Both the position numbers and the translations under genes were made by a program. Positions 51,201 through 59,058 of a stretch of 64,000 nucleotides of DNA are shown here, one piece after another. Position 1 is the stretch's first letter; every line of letters starts with the position of its first letter. Origin of the DNA: Sebastes aleutianus (taxonomy: Eukaryota > Chordata > Actinopteri > Perciformes > Sebastidae); assembly GCA_916700875.1 (NCBI GenBank), contig CAKAKS010000274.1, positions 62,001 to 126,000 on the forward strand, read 5' to 3'. The notes under the pieces were generated by a model. The model was given only the letters and a program-made list of their open reading frames with translations. It was not told where the DNA came from and ran no database searches.

Positions 51201-51328
51201 GTTAACTATCATTAACTTTTACATTTTATAAACCTAAAAGAAAAACCAGTTGTGGACATTATGGTGTCCTAACTCACCGGTCCTCCTCCGTGTCTGTGTC
51301 CTTCTCGTCGGTTGTTGGTAGAACTCAT
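36248..51328 (-). CDS. myo19: unconventional myosin-XIX, complete, 24 coding exons
   Basis: Plus-end actin motor of the mitochondrial outer membrane, acting in mitochondrial movement and partitioning. Exons in transcript order: 51278-51328, 48897-49044, 47781-47929, 47173-47286, 46505-46637, 46341-46410, 46154-46256, 44917-45013, 44727-44803, 44147-44237, 43377-43542, 43074-43147, 42855-42976, 42526-42639, 41985-42161, 41756-41893, 41555-41662, 41385-41455, 40378-40457, 37701-37864, 37443-37572, 37043-37128, 36448-36771, 36248-36361. All phases join: 2,901 nt, 966 aa (human 970). Landmarks: P-loop GESGAGK 148-154; switch I NNNSSRFGK 206-214; switch II DVYGFE 428-433; actin-binding PHYTRCIKPN; three IQ-like helices about 760-821; and a C-terminal MyMOMA mitochondrial-anchor domain, about 822-966, ending TGFNAILLEKTL. 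ATG choice: exon 1 encodes MSSTNNRREG and joins in frame. Introns carry a Tc1 relic, a giant hairpin and a tandem duplication, but no exon is damaged. Confidence 0.96.
37978..39595 (-). mobile_element. Tc1/mariner element, dead, with long inverted repeats
   Basis: 1,618 bp element flanked by the TA target duplication (37976-37977, 39596-39597). Ends are CAGACGTAGGCAAAGTTGTT and its complement, and the inverted repeats run about 210 bp. Inside is a minus-strand Tc1 transposase, broken. It sits in the myo19 intron between the 40378 and 37864 exons, in the same transcriptional direction as myo19. Confidence 0.93.
38197..39214 (-). pseudogene. Tc1 transposase, multiple frameshifts
   Basis: Intact N-terminal piece (38815-39214) with the paired helix-turn-helix region: QEIRKNIIDLHVKGKGYKTI and the GRGRK AT-hook-like motif. 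A frameshift near 38815 moves the reading to FWENVLWTDETKW, which holds the first catalytic Asp. A second near 38665 moves it to GGGSVMLWGCF and the QDND Asp. A stop plus a third shift near 38465 lead to SPDLNPIEHLWKELK, with the DD34E-type Glu, and CATKY at the end. All three catalytic residues are still readable but in different frames. No functional protein can be made. Confidence 0.9.
40513..41352. mobile_element. giant foldback element (~840-bp inverted repeat)
   Basis: The left arm starts TTAAAGGGATAGTTCAGGTG and the right arm ends CACCTGAACTAACCCTTTAA. Complementarity continues through the arms (for example GGTTGTATGAGGTACTTATC with GATAAGTACCTCATACAACC, and GTAATTTTACCTCGCAGAAC with TTCTGCGAGGGTAAAATTAC) to a small loop near 40.93 kb. 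Each arm is about 410 bp. In myo19 between exons 18 and 19. Confidence 0.88.
43725..44054. mobile_element. MITE, TTAAAGGTACAGTGTGTAG ends, 330 bp
   Basis: Left TTAAAGGTACAGTGTGTAGG and right ACACACTGTTCCTTTAA are imperfect inverted repeats. Intron between the 44147-44237 and 43377-43542 exons of myo19. A relict end of the same family lies near 6.1 kb. Confidence 0.7.
45071..46119. mobile_element. MITE, GGTAACTTTGGTATTTTTC ends, 1.05 kb
   Basis: Left AAAAGGTAACTTTGGTATTT and right AATACCAAAGTTACCCTTTA are inverted. The 0.4 kb copy at 62.26 kb shares GTTTTTGCCA and ACAAGCGCTTTTAGTGG words, so this copy is expanded, with mixed sequence inside. myo19 intron between the 46154 and 45013 exons. Confidence 0.75.
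49858..51030. repeat. tandem duplication of ~380 bp, second copy split by a retroelement
   Basis: Copy 1 (about 49858-50236) and copy 2 (from 50237) share TTACAGCAGTATGTTATA, GTTTGAGTAACCCT, ATATACTGGCAGACTGGCAA and CTCAAG(C/T)AAGGTAGAAATAC in order. Copy 2 is interrupted after CTCCAATATAAG by the (AAGAT)n element and resumes with ATAAGGCATTAACTAAATAT near 50950. myo19 intron 1. Confidence 0.85.
50584..50905 (-). mobile_element. retroelement 3' end with (TAAGA)n tail
   Basis: Six to seven ATAAG pentamers, then ATTCCTTTATTAGTCCTGCAGTGGGGAAATT, a word common to fish LINE/SINE tails. A shorter relative lies at 59645-59685 (AAGATAAGATATACATTATGGTCCTGCAGGG). The pentamer tail on the left implies minus orientation. 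Confidence 0.55.
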
Positions 51329-51538
51329 TGAGTTCACCTTTTACTGTCTTCAGAGTCAACAGACAAACCTTGATAGGAACTCTTCCTATATTCAGATTAA
51401 TATAAATTAAGGTTATTCCCTGCTACAGTCCTGAACCTCAATAGTTTCCATTAACTGTCAGAGATTCCTTCAGGACAGGACAACTCCTCCTGTCTGTCTG
51501 TCTCCTGTCTGTCTGTCCCACTTACTCCCAGACTACAC

Positions 51539-51687
51539 GGCCTATAGAAGGAGGTTAGGACACGGGTGTTGGGTTTAGGATATATACGCATGCGCAGTGT
51601 AACTCAAGCTTTACTGCGCATGTGCTCTACCCCTGGAGATATGACGCATTGATGACGCTATAATCTATCCTCCTTTCCATAGGCCTT
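51539..51687. mobile_element. short foldback element with paired NRF1-like sites, myo19 side
   Basis: Ends GGCCTATAGAAGGAGG and CCTCCTTTCCATAGGCC, 149 bp. It contains ACGCATGCGCAG at 51586-51597 and CTGCGCATGTGC at 51614-51625. It lies 211-359 bp upstream of the myo19 start codon. The sister copy is at 58145-58336. Confidence 0.8.
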
Positions 51688-51689
51688 GT

Positions 51690-52970
51690 CCCAAACTCCC
51701 AACCACACACTTATTCCCGCCCTCTTCCTGATGCATTCAGGGTCCCAACTGTCCTCCACGTTTACCCTGAGATTACTCTTACTTTAGAATATTATATCTC
51801 ATTTCATTTCAACATTTATTTCGAACATGTAGAATACAAAAAAAACAAAATAAAAAAGAAAGAGAGAGAATGATCATACCAACAAGTGGACAGTCAGAAA
51901 CAAGTAGTATTAACATATAATGAAAAGCATAAGACAAATAAATTGTCAACTCTTGATGCCTTGATTTACATATTTAAAAAGGAGTGAGAAGAAGTATAAA
52001 TTTATTTAATCCCACCCCTTCTACATAATTAAATTATTAATTATTAACCAGCTTCCTTATTGAGCCGTACATATACTCTAATTCAATTTTCCTAAATTTG
52101 TCTAACTATAATTATTATTATTTATAATTATTCCAACTATAATTATTACCTTTAATCTGTGTCATACAGAAATATAAATTAATTACTGATATAATTATCC
52201 TTATCAAAATATAAATTTGTTATCAATCCAGAATACCAATTCATTACTTATAATATAACTTAATCACAATACCAATTCATTACTTACATATTTATCTTAA
52301 TCATATTGACTATTTGTTATCTTTTCTTATATGCGCAAATTATTATTTATAATATACAATTTATAATATACAATATGCACATGCAATACAACATGCAATA
52401 TATACATACATACACATACATACACACACACATATACATACATATATATACACATATATATATATATATATATATACATAAACATACACCACACATTGCA
52501 CTACATGTGCACACTGCATACCACATATACATATACAGTATATAGACATATATACATATATACAATACACAGCATCCGACCATGCATACATTATTCTTAT
52601 ACCCAAAATCAAATATCCACAAATTTGCATTATTCTTTACAGAAAAAAATAGGAAGATAGACTAATACAGAATAAATATTAAGTAACCGATAAATAAATA
52701 AACAGTAATAAATAAATCTTTGGGACTTTTTTAAAGCCACTTAACTGTGCTTAAAATTAGGGCTTTTATATTTATTAATTTATATCTAGTTTTCCTTTTG
52801 TGTAGTCCAAAAGTCGAAACATTAATGGTCATGCTGCATTTATCAATTGCCTGAAATAGATAGTAAACCAGAGTTCTTTGAACCGTCATATTCTTAATAT
52901 ATTATAAGGTTAGTCTAATATAATACTATTTTTTTTAGAATAGCATATTTTTATGCTAGAAACTCATGTT
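51690..52970. other. myo19-pigw divergent spacer
   Basis: AT-rich, with no gene. It includes a (CA/TA) microsatellite at about 52375-52560 made of ACATACATAC and TATATA runs. Cysteine/tyrosine-rich ORFs there are artefacts. The left edge has poly-A/GAGAGA at about 51840-51870. Confidence 0.6.
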
Positions 52971-53134
52971 AGGATGGAAGTTTCCAGACATCCGAGTTTT
53001 CCTGAATGCGTCATGGGGCCGAATGCGGAAGTACAGGAGCTCTAACGTGTTACTGCAGAATCCTGTTAGACAAGCTACTGCACATAGTGAATGCTGTGAA
53101 CCTGCATTACCGACGAATAACAGACAAATCCGTA

Positions 53135-53140
53135 GTAAGT
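53135..53140 (+). other. pigw: predicted splice donor of pigw 5' UTR exon
   Basis: GTAAGT at 53135 after a locally GC-richer stretch (52970-53134) that is the best candidate first exon/promoter, facing away from myo19. It pairs with the acceptor ending at 54027, giving an 893-nt intron. Inferred only from signals. Confidence 0.45.
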
Positions 53141-53207
53141 ATTGATAACTAGACACACAACTAATGTATTAAAAGTCGTAGTATAGATTAGAGAGCTACT
53201 GTATGAC

Positions 53208-53726
53208 TTAAAGGTCCCATATTATGCTCATTTTCAGGTTCATGTTTGTATTTTGTGTTTCTACTAGAACATGTTTACATGCTGTAATGTTCAAAAAACA
53301 CATTATTTTTCTCATACTGTCTGTCTGAATATGCCTGTATTCACCCTCTGTCTGAAACGCTCCGTTTTAGTGCATTTCAACGGAATGGCAACGGAATTGC
53401 GTTGCTAGGAAACAGTAAGGGTCCACGTTTACATCCTGTCAGCTGATGTCATTCACATACACTGCAACAGGAAATGAATTTGGACACATTTAGAATGTTT
53501 ACATTTTAAACTGTTAGATGGTCTAAATATTGTAGACTTGTGACATCACAAATGGACAGAAATCCTAACGGCTTGTTTCAAACGCACAGTTTCTGAATAC
53601 GGGCTGTGTGTGTTTCTCCATGGATTGAGTGTTTTGATAGTTTCAAAAGTATTTATACATCACTTAAACCTGCTTTATAATATAAAAGACATGAAAATCT
53701 CACTTTGTACAATATGGGACTTTTAA
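53208..53726. mobile_element. MITE with TTAAAGGTCCCATAT ends, copy 2
   Basis: Opposite orientation to 32361-32878: TTAAAGGTCCCATATTATGC at left, ACAATATGGGACTTTTAA at right, 519 bp. It lies in the predicted pigw 5' UTR intron. Confidence 0.8.
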
Positions 53727-54030
53727 TAATGACCGTGGTGGGTGCTAGTGAAATACTATCTGGGAAAATGAAAGGTCATACGGTTTGCAATGTTCTTTTG
53801 TATAGTTAAGCCAATAAACAAATACTGCTTTAGCTGAAATTCAATGCATTAAGAGTTGTTAATTGATGGGACACTTTGTATACCTTCTAAATCAGAAAGA
53901 GTTCACCTGTAAATGCATTGTGGGTGCTGCCATAGTGTCCTAAAAGTTGTTTAATTCCCCAATGTATATTGAACATGTTCATATTTATTCGTCTCTTAAT
54001 ACAGTCCTGTTTCTCTCATGTTTGCAGGCC

Positions 54031-55503
54031 ATGTCTCAGAGGGACCTGAAGGAAGCGTTTGTCAGTAATCTCAATGGGACCAGTCTGCAGGAGGTGCTAG
54101 TGGGCTCATTTCTTTCCCCACTATGTCTCATCAACAGAGGACTGATTCTGACCTTCTACTATCAGGCCAAAGGGACTCTTCCTCTGCCACTTCCACAGAT
54201 TTCTCACCTGCTTCTGGACTTCTGTGTGCTGATCCTTCCCCTCGTCCTGTCTTGCACCGTCCTGAGCAGCGTTCTTCACCAGGTCATCCTGAGCCTGACC
54301 TTTGTAACGGCTTGTGCGTTATGTTACATCTGTCGTTCAGCTCGGCACCCACAAAAAAACGTCAGCGCCTTCCTCCAGAGTCACGTTCAGTTCAACCAGG
54401 TTCCCTTCGTGACTATCTTTCGAGTGCTTGTGAACGTGAAAACAGCCATCAGCATTCTTGCCGTGGACTTCAGTGTCTTCCCAAGGCGATATGCTAAAAC
54501 TGAGACCTATGGGACAGGGGTTATGGACTTTGGCGTTGGAGCGTACGTCTTTGCAAATGCCATCGTCTGTCCAGAGGCGCGGGGGAAGAACATCTCAGGA
54601 TCCAGGATGAATCACATCGTGAAGCAGCTCCTGGCCGTGTGGCCCCTGGTTGTTCTTGGTATGGGAAGGCTAGTGAGCCTCAAGATGTCCGGCTACCAAG
54701 AGCATGTGTCAGAATACGGCGTCCACTGGAATTTTTTCTTCACACTCGCCATTGTCAGAGTCGTGGCCTCTGTGCTTCTGGCCGTTTTCCCAGCCAGTTG
54801 GTCATGGGTCATTGCCCTTCTGATCAGTGGATTTTATCAGCTCGCTCTGGAGACATCAGGGCTGAAGGCTTTCATTATCCACAACGATGACAGAGAGAAG
54901 GACTTACTGCATGCTAACAAGGAGGGCATATTCTCTGTCGTGGGCTATGTGGCCATCTACATGGCAGGAGTTCAAGTTGGACTCTACGTGATGAAGCCAA
55001 GATCCCAAATCAGACAGTGGCTCAAAACACTTTTCAACCTCTTTTTGGGAAGTCTTGTCCTGTACGCTGCTTTGTACGCATGTCAGACACTCGTGGAGCC
55101 GGTGTCTCGCCGCTTAGCTAATTTACCTTTCTTCCTCTGGAGCATTGCTCAGTCTATGTTTTTTATGTCCTGTCTCGGTACAGCCGACATGGTGTTACTG
55201 TTTTCCAAAAGATCATCAGGCTGCAACTTTGTACCCACGTCGTGGAATCTGTATAAAAAACAATCGGACTCTGAGAAAAAGACATCTGAGATGGAAAGAC
55301 ACTGTCTGGTTCAAGCAGTCAGCAGGAATCAGTTGTTGTTTTTCTTGCTCGCAAATCTCATGACAGGATTGACCAACTACATAGTGAACACACTCGTTTG
55401 CAGCAGCTCATTCTCAGTGTGCGTTTTACTTTCGTACATGTTCGTGAATTGCTTTGTAATATACGTTTTACATCTTTGTGGAATTACAATGAAATTCTGG
55501 TAA
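54031..55503 (+). CDS. pigw: phosphatidylinositol glycan anchor biosynthesis class W, complete
   Basis: ER inositol acyltransferase (Gwt1 family) that adds a fatty acid to the inositol of GlcN-PI during GPI-anchor synthesis. Single coding exon, 490 aa, close to the human length (about 504). The frame is open upstream to 53947, but TTTGCAG ends at 54027 and matches a 3' splice site, and MSQRDLKEAFVSNLNGTS aligns with the vertebrate N-terminus, so 54031 is taken as start. About a dozen hydrophobic spans run through the protein. Conserved stretches include TETYGTGVMDFGVGAYVFAN (about 176-195) and SEYGVHWNFFFTLA (about 229-242). A non-coding first exon probably ends at 53134 (GTA|GTAAGT). The poly(A) signal AATAAA is at 56184-56189. 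It is divergent from myo19, as in human. Confidence 0.95.
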   Translation: MSQRDLKEAFVSNLNGTSLQEVLVGSFLSPLCLINRGLILTFYYQAKGTLPLPLPQISHLLLDFCVLILPLVLSCTVLSSVLHQVILSLTFVTACALCYICRSARHPQKNVSAFLQSHVQFNQVPFVTIFRVLVNVKTAISILAVDFSVFPRRYAKTETYGTGVMDFGVGAYVFANAIVCPEARGKNISGSRMNHIVKQLLAVWPLVVLGMGRLVSLKMSGYQEHVSEYGVHWNFFFTLAIVRVVASVLLAVFPASWSWVIALLISGFYQLALETSGLKAFIIHNDDREKDLLHANKEGIFSVVGYVAIYMAGVQVGLYVMKPRSQIRQWLKTLFNLFLGSLVLYAALYACQTLVEPVSRRLANLPFFLWSIAQSMFFMSCLGTADMVLLFSKRSSGCNFVPTSWNLYKKQSDSEKKTSEMERHCLVQAVSRNQLLFFLLANLMTGLTNYIVNTLVCSSSFSVCVLLSYMFVNCFVIYVLHLCGITMKFW

Positions 55504-55837
55504 AATTGCATTCATAAAACTACAAGGTTCATTTGTGAATTTTGAAGGTTTTTGTGGGGCTGCAGTGACAGACATTGAACAACTGAAAATACTGGGAGAA
55601 TTAAATGTTATAAGAAAATATGATCTGTAATGCCCAAGATACTATTGTACATATGTTTATTTATGTAAATAAGTGCATTTCTTGTTAAAATGGTGTCTCC
55701 CAATACGTGAAGACTTGGACTACAATATAGTGTGAAACCAAACACAGAGTGTTCTTAAGTTGTATGTTTTTTTTTTAATTCACCTGAGTTGTTGCTGCTG
55801 AATAATGCATTCTGCTTATATGGGATTGGTCTACTAT

Positions 55838-56060
55838 TAGGGCTGTCCTCAACCAGAGAAATTCTTAGTCAACCAACACTCCTACGATTTTGTTAATTAA
55901 TTTATTAGTTGACGACTAATCGTTTCTTGAAGTTTCTTGGAAATAAGTCATTCAGCATGAAAAAAAGCATTAAAAAATGACTAATCGACTAAAGAAATCT
56001 TAGTCGACTAAGACCAAAATGACCGATTAGTTGACTAATGGACTAAGAGGGGGCGGCCTT
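55838..56060. mobile_element. hAT-type repeat, TTAGTCAACCAA family
   Basis: Starts TTAGGGCTGTCCTCAACCAG and carries mirrored TTAGTCGACTAAGACC words. A widespread teleost repeat, here in the pigw 3' UTR. Confidence 0.55.
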
Positions 56061-56653
56061 TCCTGCTATAGAACTGATATCAGCTGACTAGGACTTAAGA
56101 ATTGGTATTTTGCTTTCAATCATTCAGTGAACTTGATGGTGAATTGTCCCAAACAGACACTTTTCTCTTTATTATTCTGTTCAAATAAAGAAAATATGTG
56201 CACAATAATTCTTCCATGTACAGTATAAACACAGACAACATATATATTCAATACTTAAGAGTTTCAAACCAGAGCTGCAATACGTTGTATGCTCAGCTCT
56301 GAAAAAAACTGTCTGCAAATGTACATCCACACATTTTCAAAAATAAAGATTTGCCCTTTCAAATATAAAGTTTCAACATTTCAGAACTTTTTTCCCCCAA
56401 CATATGCGCACCAGTATTCAGATTAACATTTACAAGGTTCCAAACCTGGAACAAAACATGTTGGAGAAACACTAAAAAGAGAGCTGCAGCTGTGAAGAAG
56501 GAAAACTGAAATACAAAATAATATTTGTTGAGATTTTAAACTTTTTTTCAGCCTATCGAGCTTCATGCAAGCCTTCAAAACTTAGTTTCACTATTGCAAA
56601 ACCATTTTTATTAGATTTCAAACACAGTTTCAACCTTTTGAAGCTTCTTCTAC

Positions 56654-56991
56654 ACAATATATAGATCATTACACGGTTTTAAACATAAACATTCTAAATG
56701 TGTCCCAGTTTATTTCCTGTTGCACTGTATGTAAATAACATCAGCTGCCAGGAAGTGAACATGGACCCAAGCTGTTGCCTAGCAACGCAATTCTGTTGCA
56801 ATTCTGTTGCAATTCTGTTGAAATGCACTAAAACGGAGCGTTTCAGACAGAGGGTGAATACAGGTATATTCAGACAGACAGTGTGAGGAAAATAAAGGTA
56901 TTTTTTTAACATTACAGCATGTGAACATGTTCTAGTGGAAACACAAAATACAAGTAAGAACCTGAAAATGAGCACGATATGGGACCTCTTA
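56654..56991. mobile_element. MITE with AGGTCCCATAT end, truncated copy 3
   Basis: Same orientation as 32361-32878 but lacking its left ~190 bp. It starts at the ATTACACGG region and ends CGATATGGGACCTCTTAA. It has an internal short duplication, CAATTCTGTTG three times. Confidence 0.75.
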
Positions 56992-56999
56992 AACAAAAA

Positions 57000-57637
57000 A
57001 TCACCAGTTGTCAACTTTGTGAAAGAACGTGACCCACACAGAATATAGTCACATATTGTTATTTGTGTATTTATTTTATTTTTACGTAAAATTAACTGTA
57101 TTTTGGGGATCAGTATTCTGTTTGTCCAACAGTGATCCATTTTAAGTGGATCAGTGTTGGATCCTGTCCAGGCCAGTGGGTGGCAGTGGCGGAGCGTTTG
57201 TAACACAGGGTAACTACAAAACAACTTTATTTTGTATCCGTACAATACAATAATACAAAGAAAAAACGGGTTTAGGTTTTGAATACAGGACTAAAAGAGC
57301 AAATAGAGAAAAGACCAAACGTGATTTGCTTTTAATCAAACACTATTACAGCTTTTAATGTGAAAGTAAAATTGTGTGTCAGTATTATCAGCAAAATAAA
57401 TAATATTCTTTCTGTCATAGTATAATATAATGTGTCATATTATAGTATGATGTCATAGTATAGTGTACATACCTTGTCTGTGTTTATACCTGGAAGAATT
57501 ATTGTTGACATATTGTCTTTATTAGAACAGTACAACAAAAAGAAAAGTGTCTGTTTGGGACAATTCACCACCTTTTCATTAAAGGGAAATAGCATTTAAA
57601 ATGAGGCAATTGAACATATATAGAGCTTCTACTCTTC

Positions 57638-57674
<37 letters not shown>

Positions 57675-57880
57675 ACAAAGGAAAATACAAGGGAACAAGC
57701 AAATACAAATTAAGAAGTGTCCATCCTTAAGGCTCTTTTATTAATTTCAAACAAACTGGATTAATAACAGCTTTACTTAAATAATAAATAATAAATAATA
57801 AATAATAAATAATGCGCCACCTGGGGGCCACACCTGGCCACGCGCATTACGACGTCAGCAACGACGTGCAGAGAGGGCAA
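57000..57880. other. pigw-ggnbp2 spacer
   Basis: AT-rich, with (GT)(AT) microsatellite at about 57640-57673 and (AATAAATA)n at 57781-57813. No exon was recognised. It ends in the CpG-bearing ggnbp2 promoter. Confidence 0.5.
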
Positions 57881-57991
57881 AGGTCAAATCAGTGATGAAG
57901 ATTCCTCCTCCTCCTCCTCCTCTCAGCAGCAGAGCAGACTCACTCACTGTCGCACTTGTTTATCATCTTTAAGAGGAACTTTCAGCAGCGG
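57843..57991 (+). promoter_or_regulatory. ggnbp2: ggnbp2 promoter and predicted non-coding exon 1
   Basis: GACGTCAGCAACGACGTGC (half CRE motifs) is followed by a (CTC)n pyrimidine tract at about 57905-57920 and then a sequence ending CAGCAGCGG|GTGAGT, a good donor at 57992. There is no ATG reading into coding sequence, so exon 1 is taken as 5' UTR. The transcription start is not defined. Confidence 0.5.
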
Positions 57992-58144
57992 GTGAGTCAA
58001 CGCAATAACTGATGTTAGTCACGTGTGTCTGTATGTTGTCAAGGTGACAGATTAGAGTCAATCTATTAAACGTTAGTAAGAGAAGCTAACTGACAGTGAA
58101 GGTTGCTAAGACAGCTCAACTTTATATATTAGCCGTGTTCAAGC

Positions 58145-58336
58145 CAAGGCCTATAGAAGGAGGTTAGGACACTACTCTTGTGGTGTTGGGTATGACGCAT
58201 GCGCAGTGCAACTCAAGCTGCGGTCCTGCATTGTGATTGGGGCTCAATTTCAGCGAGTGCAGACCAGATTCTACTGCGCATGCGTAATACTCCCCGCAGC
58301 TATGACGCGTGTCCGAGCCTCCTTTTATAGGCCTTG
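58145..58336. mobile_element. short foldback element with paired NRF1-like sites, ggnbp2 side
   Basis: Ends AAGGCCTATAGAAGGAGG and CCTCCTTTTATAGGCCTT, 192 bp. It contains CGCATGCGCA at 58196-58205 and TGCGCATGCG at 58275-58284. It lies in ggnbp2 intron 1, about 155 bp after the predicted first exon. Confidence 0.82.
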
Positions 58337-58750
58337 ATTCAAGCTAGCTAACGTTAGCTTTGTACTACAGCGATGCTAACTAGTAAGTTAGCTGAGTTTA
58401 CTGGCATCGACAGGGCGTAGACAGACTATATACACACTGCAGTATGTTTATTACTGGTTAAGGTGTTAATAACGACAGTATATAACGTTAATAATCGCTT
58501 GAACATTCTGTGCTTAGAGTACACTAACCGGCTTCCTCATACTGGCTCATTAGCTAGCAGGCTAACTTAGCTGGTTAAATCTGGGTCAAAGCAAATCTGT
58601 GTGTACTCCAACAGTGTTGGTAGCGTTAAATAGGATGTTATCAACATTTAGTACCATGTTTTATTGCCTGTTAGCGTGTAAAAATAGCTTACAGTGACAA
58701 GGTGATGTTGCAGTTAGCTCTCAATGACCTGCAACAGATTAGCTTGTTGC

Positions 58751-59033
58751 AGCCTGTGCTGATGTCTCCTGTCTGTGCTGGTGTCTCCTGTCTGTGTGTC
58801 ACCTGTCTGTGTGTCTCCTGTCTGTGTGTCACCTGTCTGTGTGTCACCTGTCTGTGCTGATGTCTCCTGTCTGTGTGTCTCCTGTCTGTGTGTCTCCTGT
58901 CTGTGTGTGTGTCTCCTGTCTGTGCTGATGTCTCCTATCTGTGTGTCTCCTGTCTGTGCTGATGTCTCCTATCTGTGTGTCTCCTGTCTGTGCTGATGTC
59001 TCCTGTCTGTGTGTCTCCTGTCTGTGTGTTTCC
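58751..59033. repeat. CTGTCTGTGTGTCTCC minisatellite at the ggnbp2 acceptor
   Basis: About 17 tandem units of TGTCTCCTGTCTGTG with GTCACC and GCTGATG variants. The array runs straight into TTTCCTGCAG, the acceptor of ggnbp2 coding exon 1, and supplies most of its pyrimidine tract. Confidence 0.93.
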
Positions 59034-59058
59034 TGCAGCCTAACTGGAAGAAGAAGTC

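Noticed and set aside
52306..52630. Tyrosine/cysteine-rich proteins on both strands
   Set aside because: They are translations of an ACAT/TATA microsatellite.
53947..54030. N-terminal extension of pigw from 53947
   Set aside because: A TTTGCAG splice acceptor precedes GCC ATG, and the family N-terminus starts at MSQ; the upstream open frame is intron.
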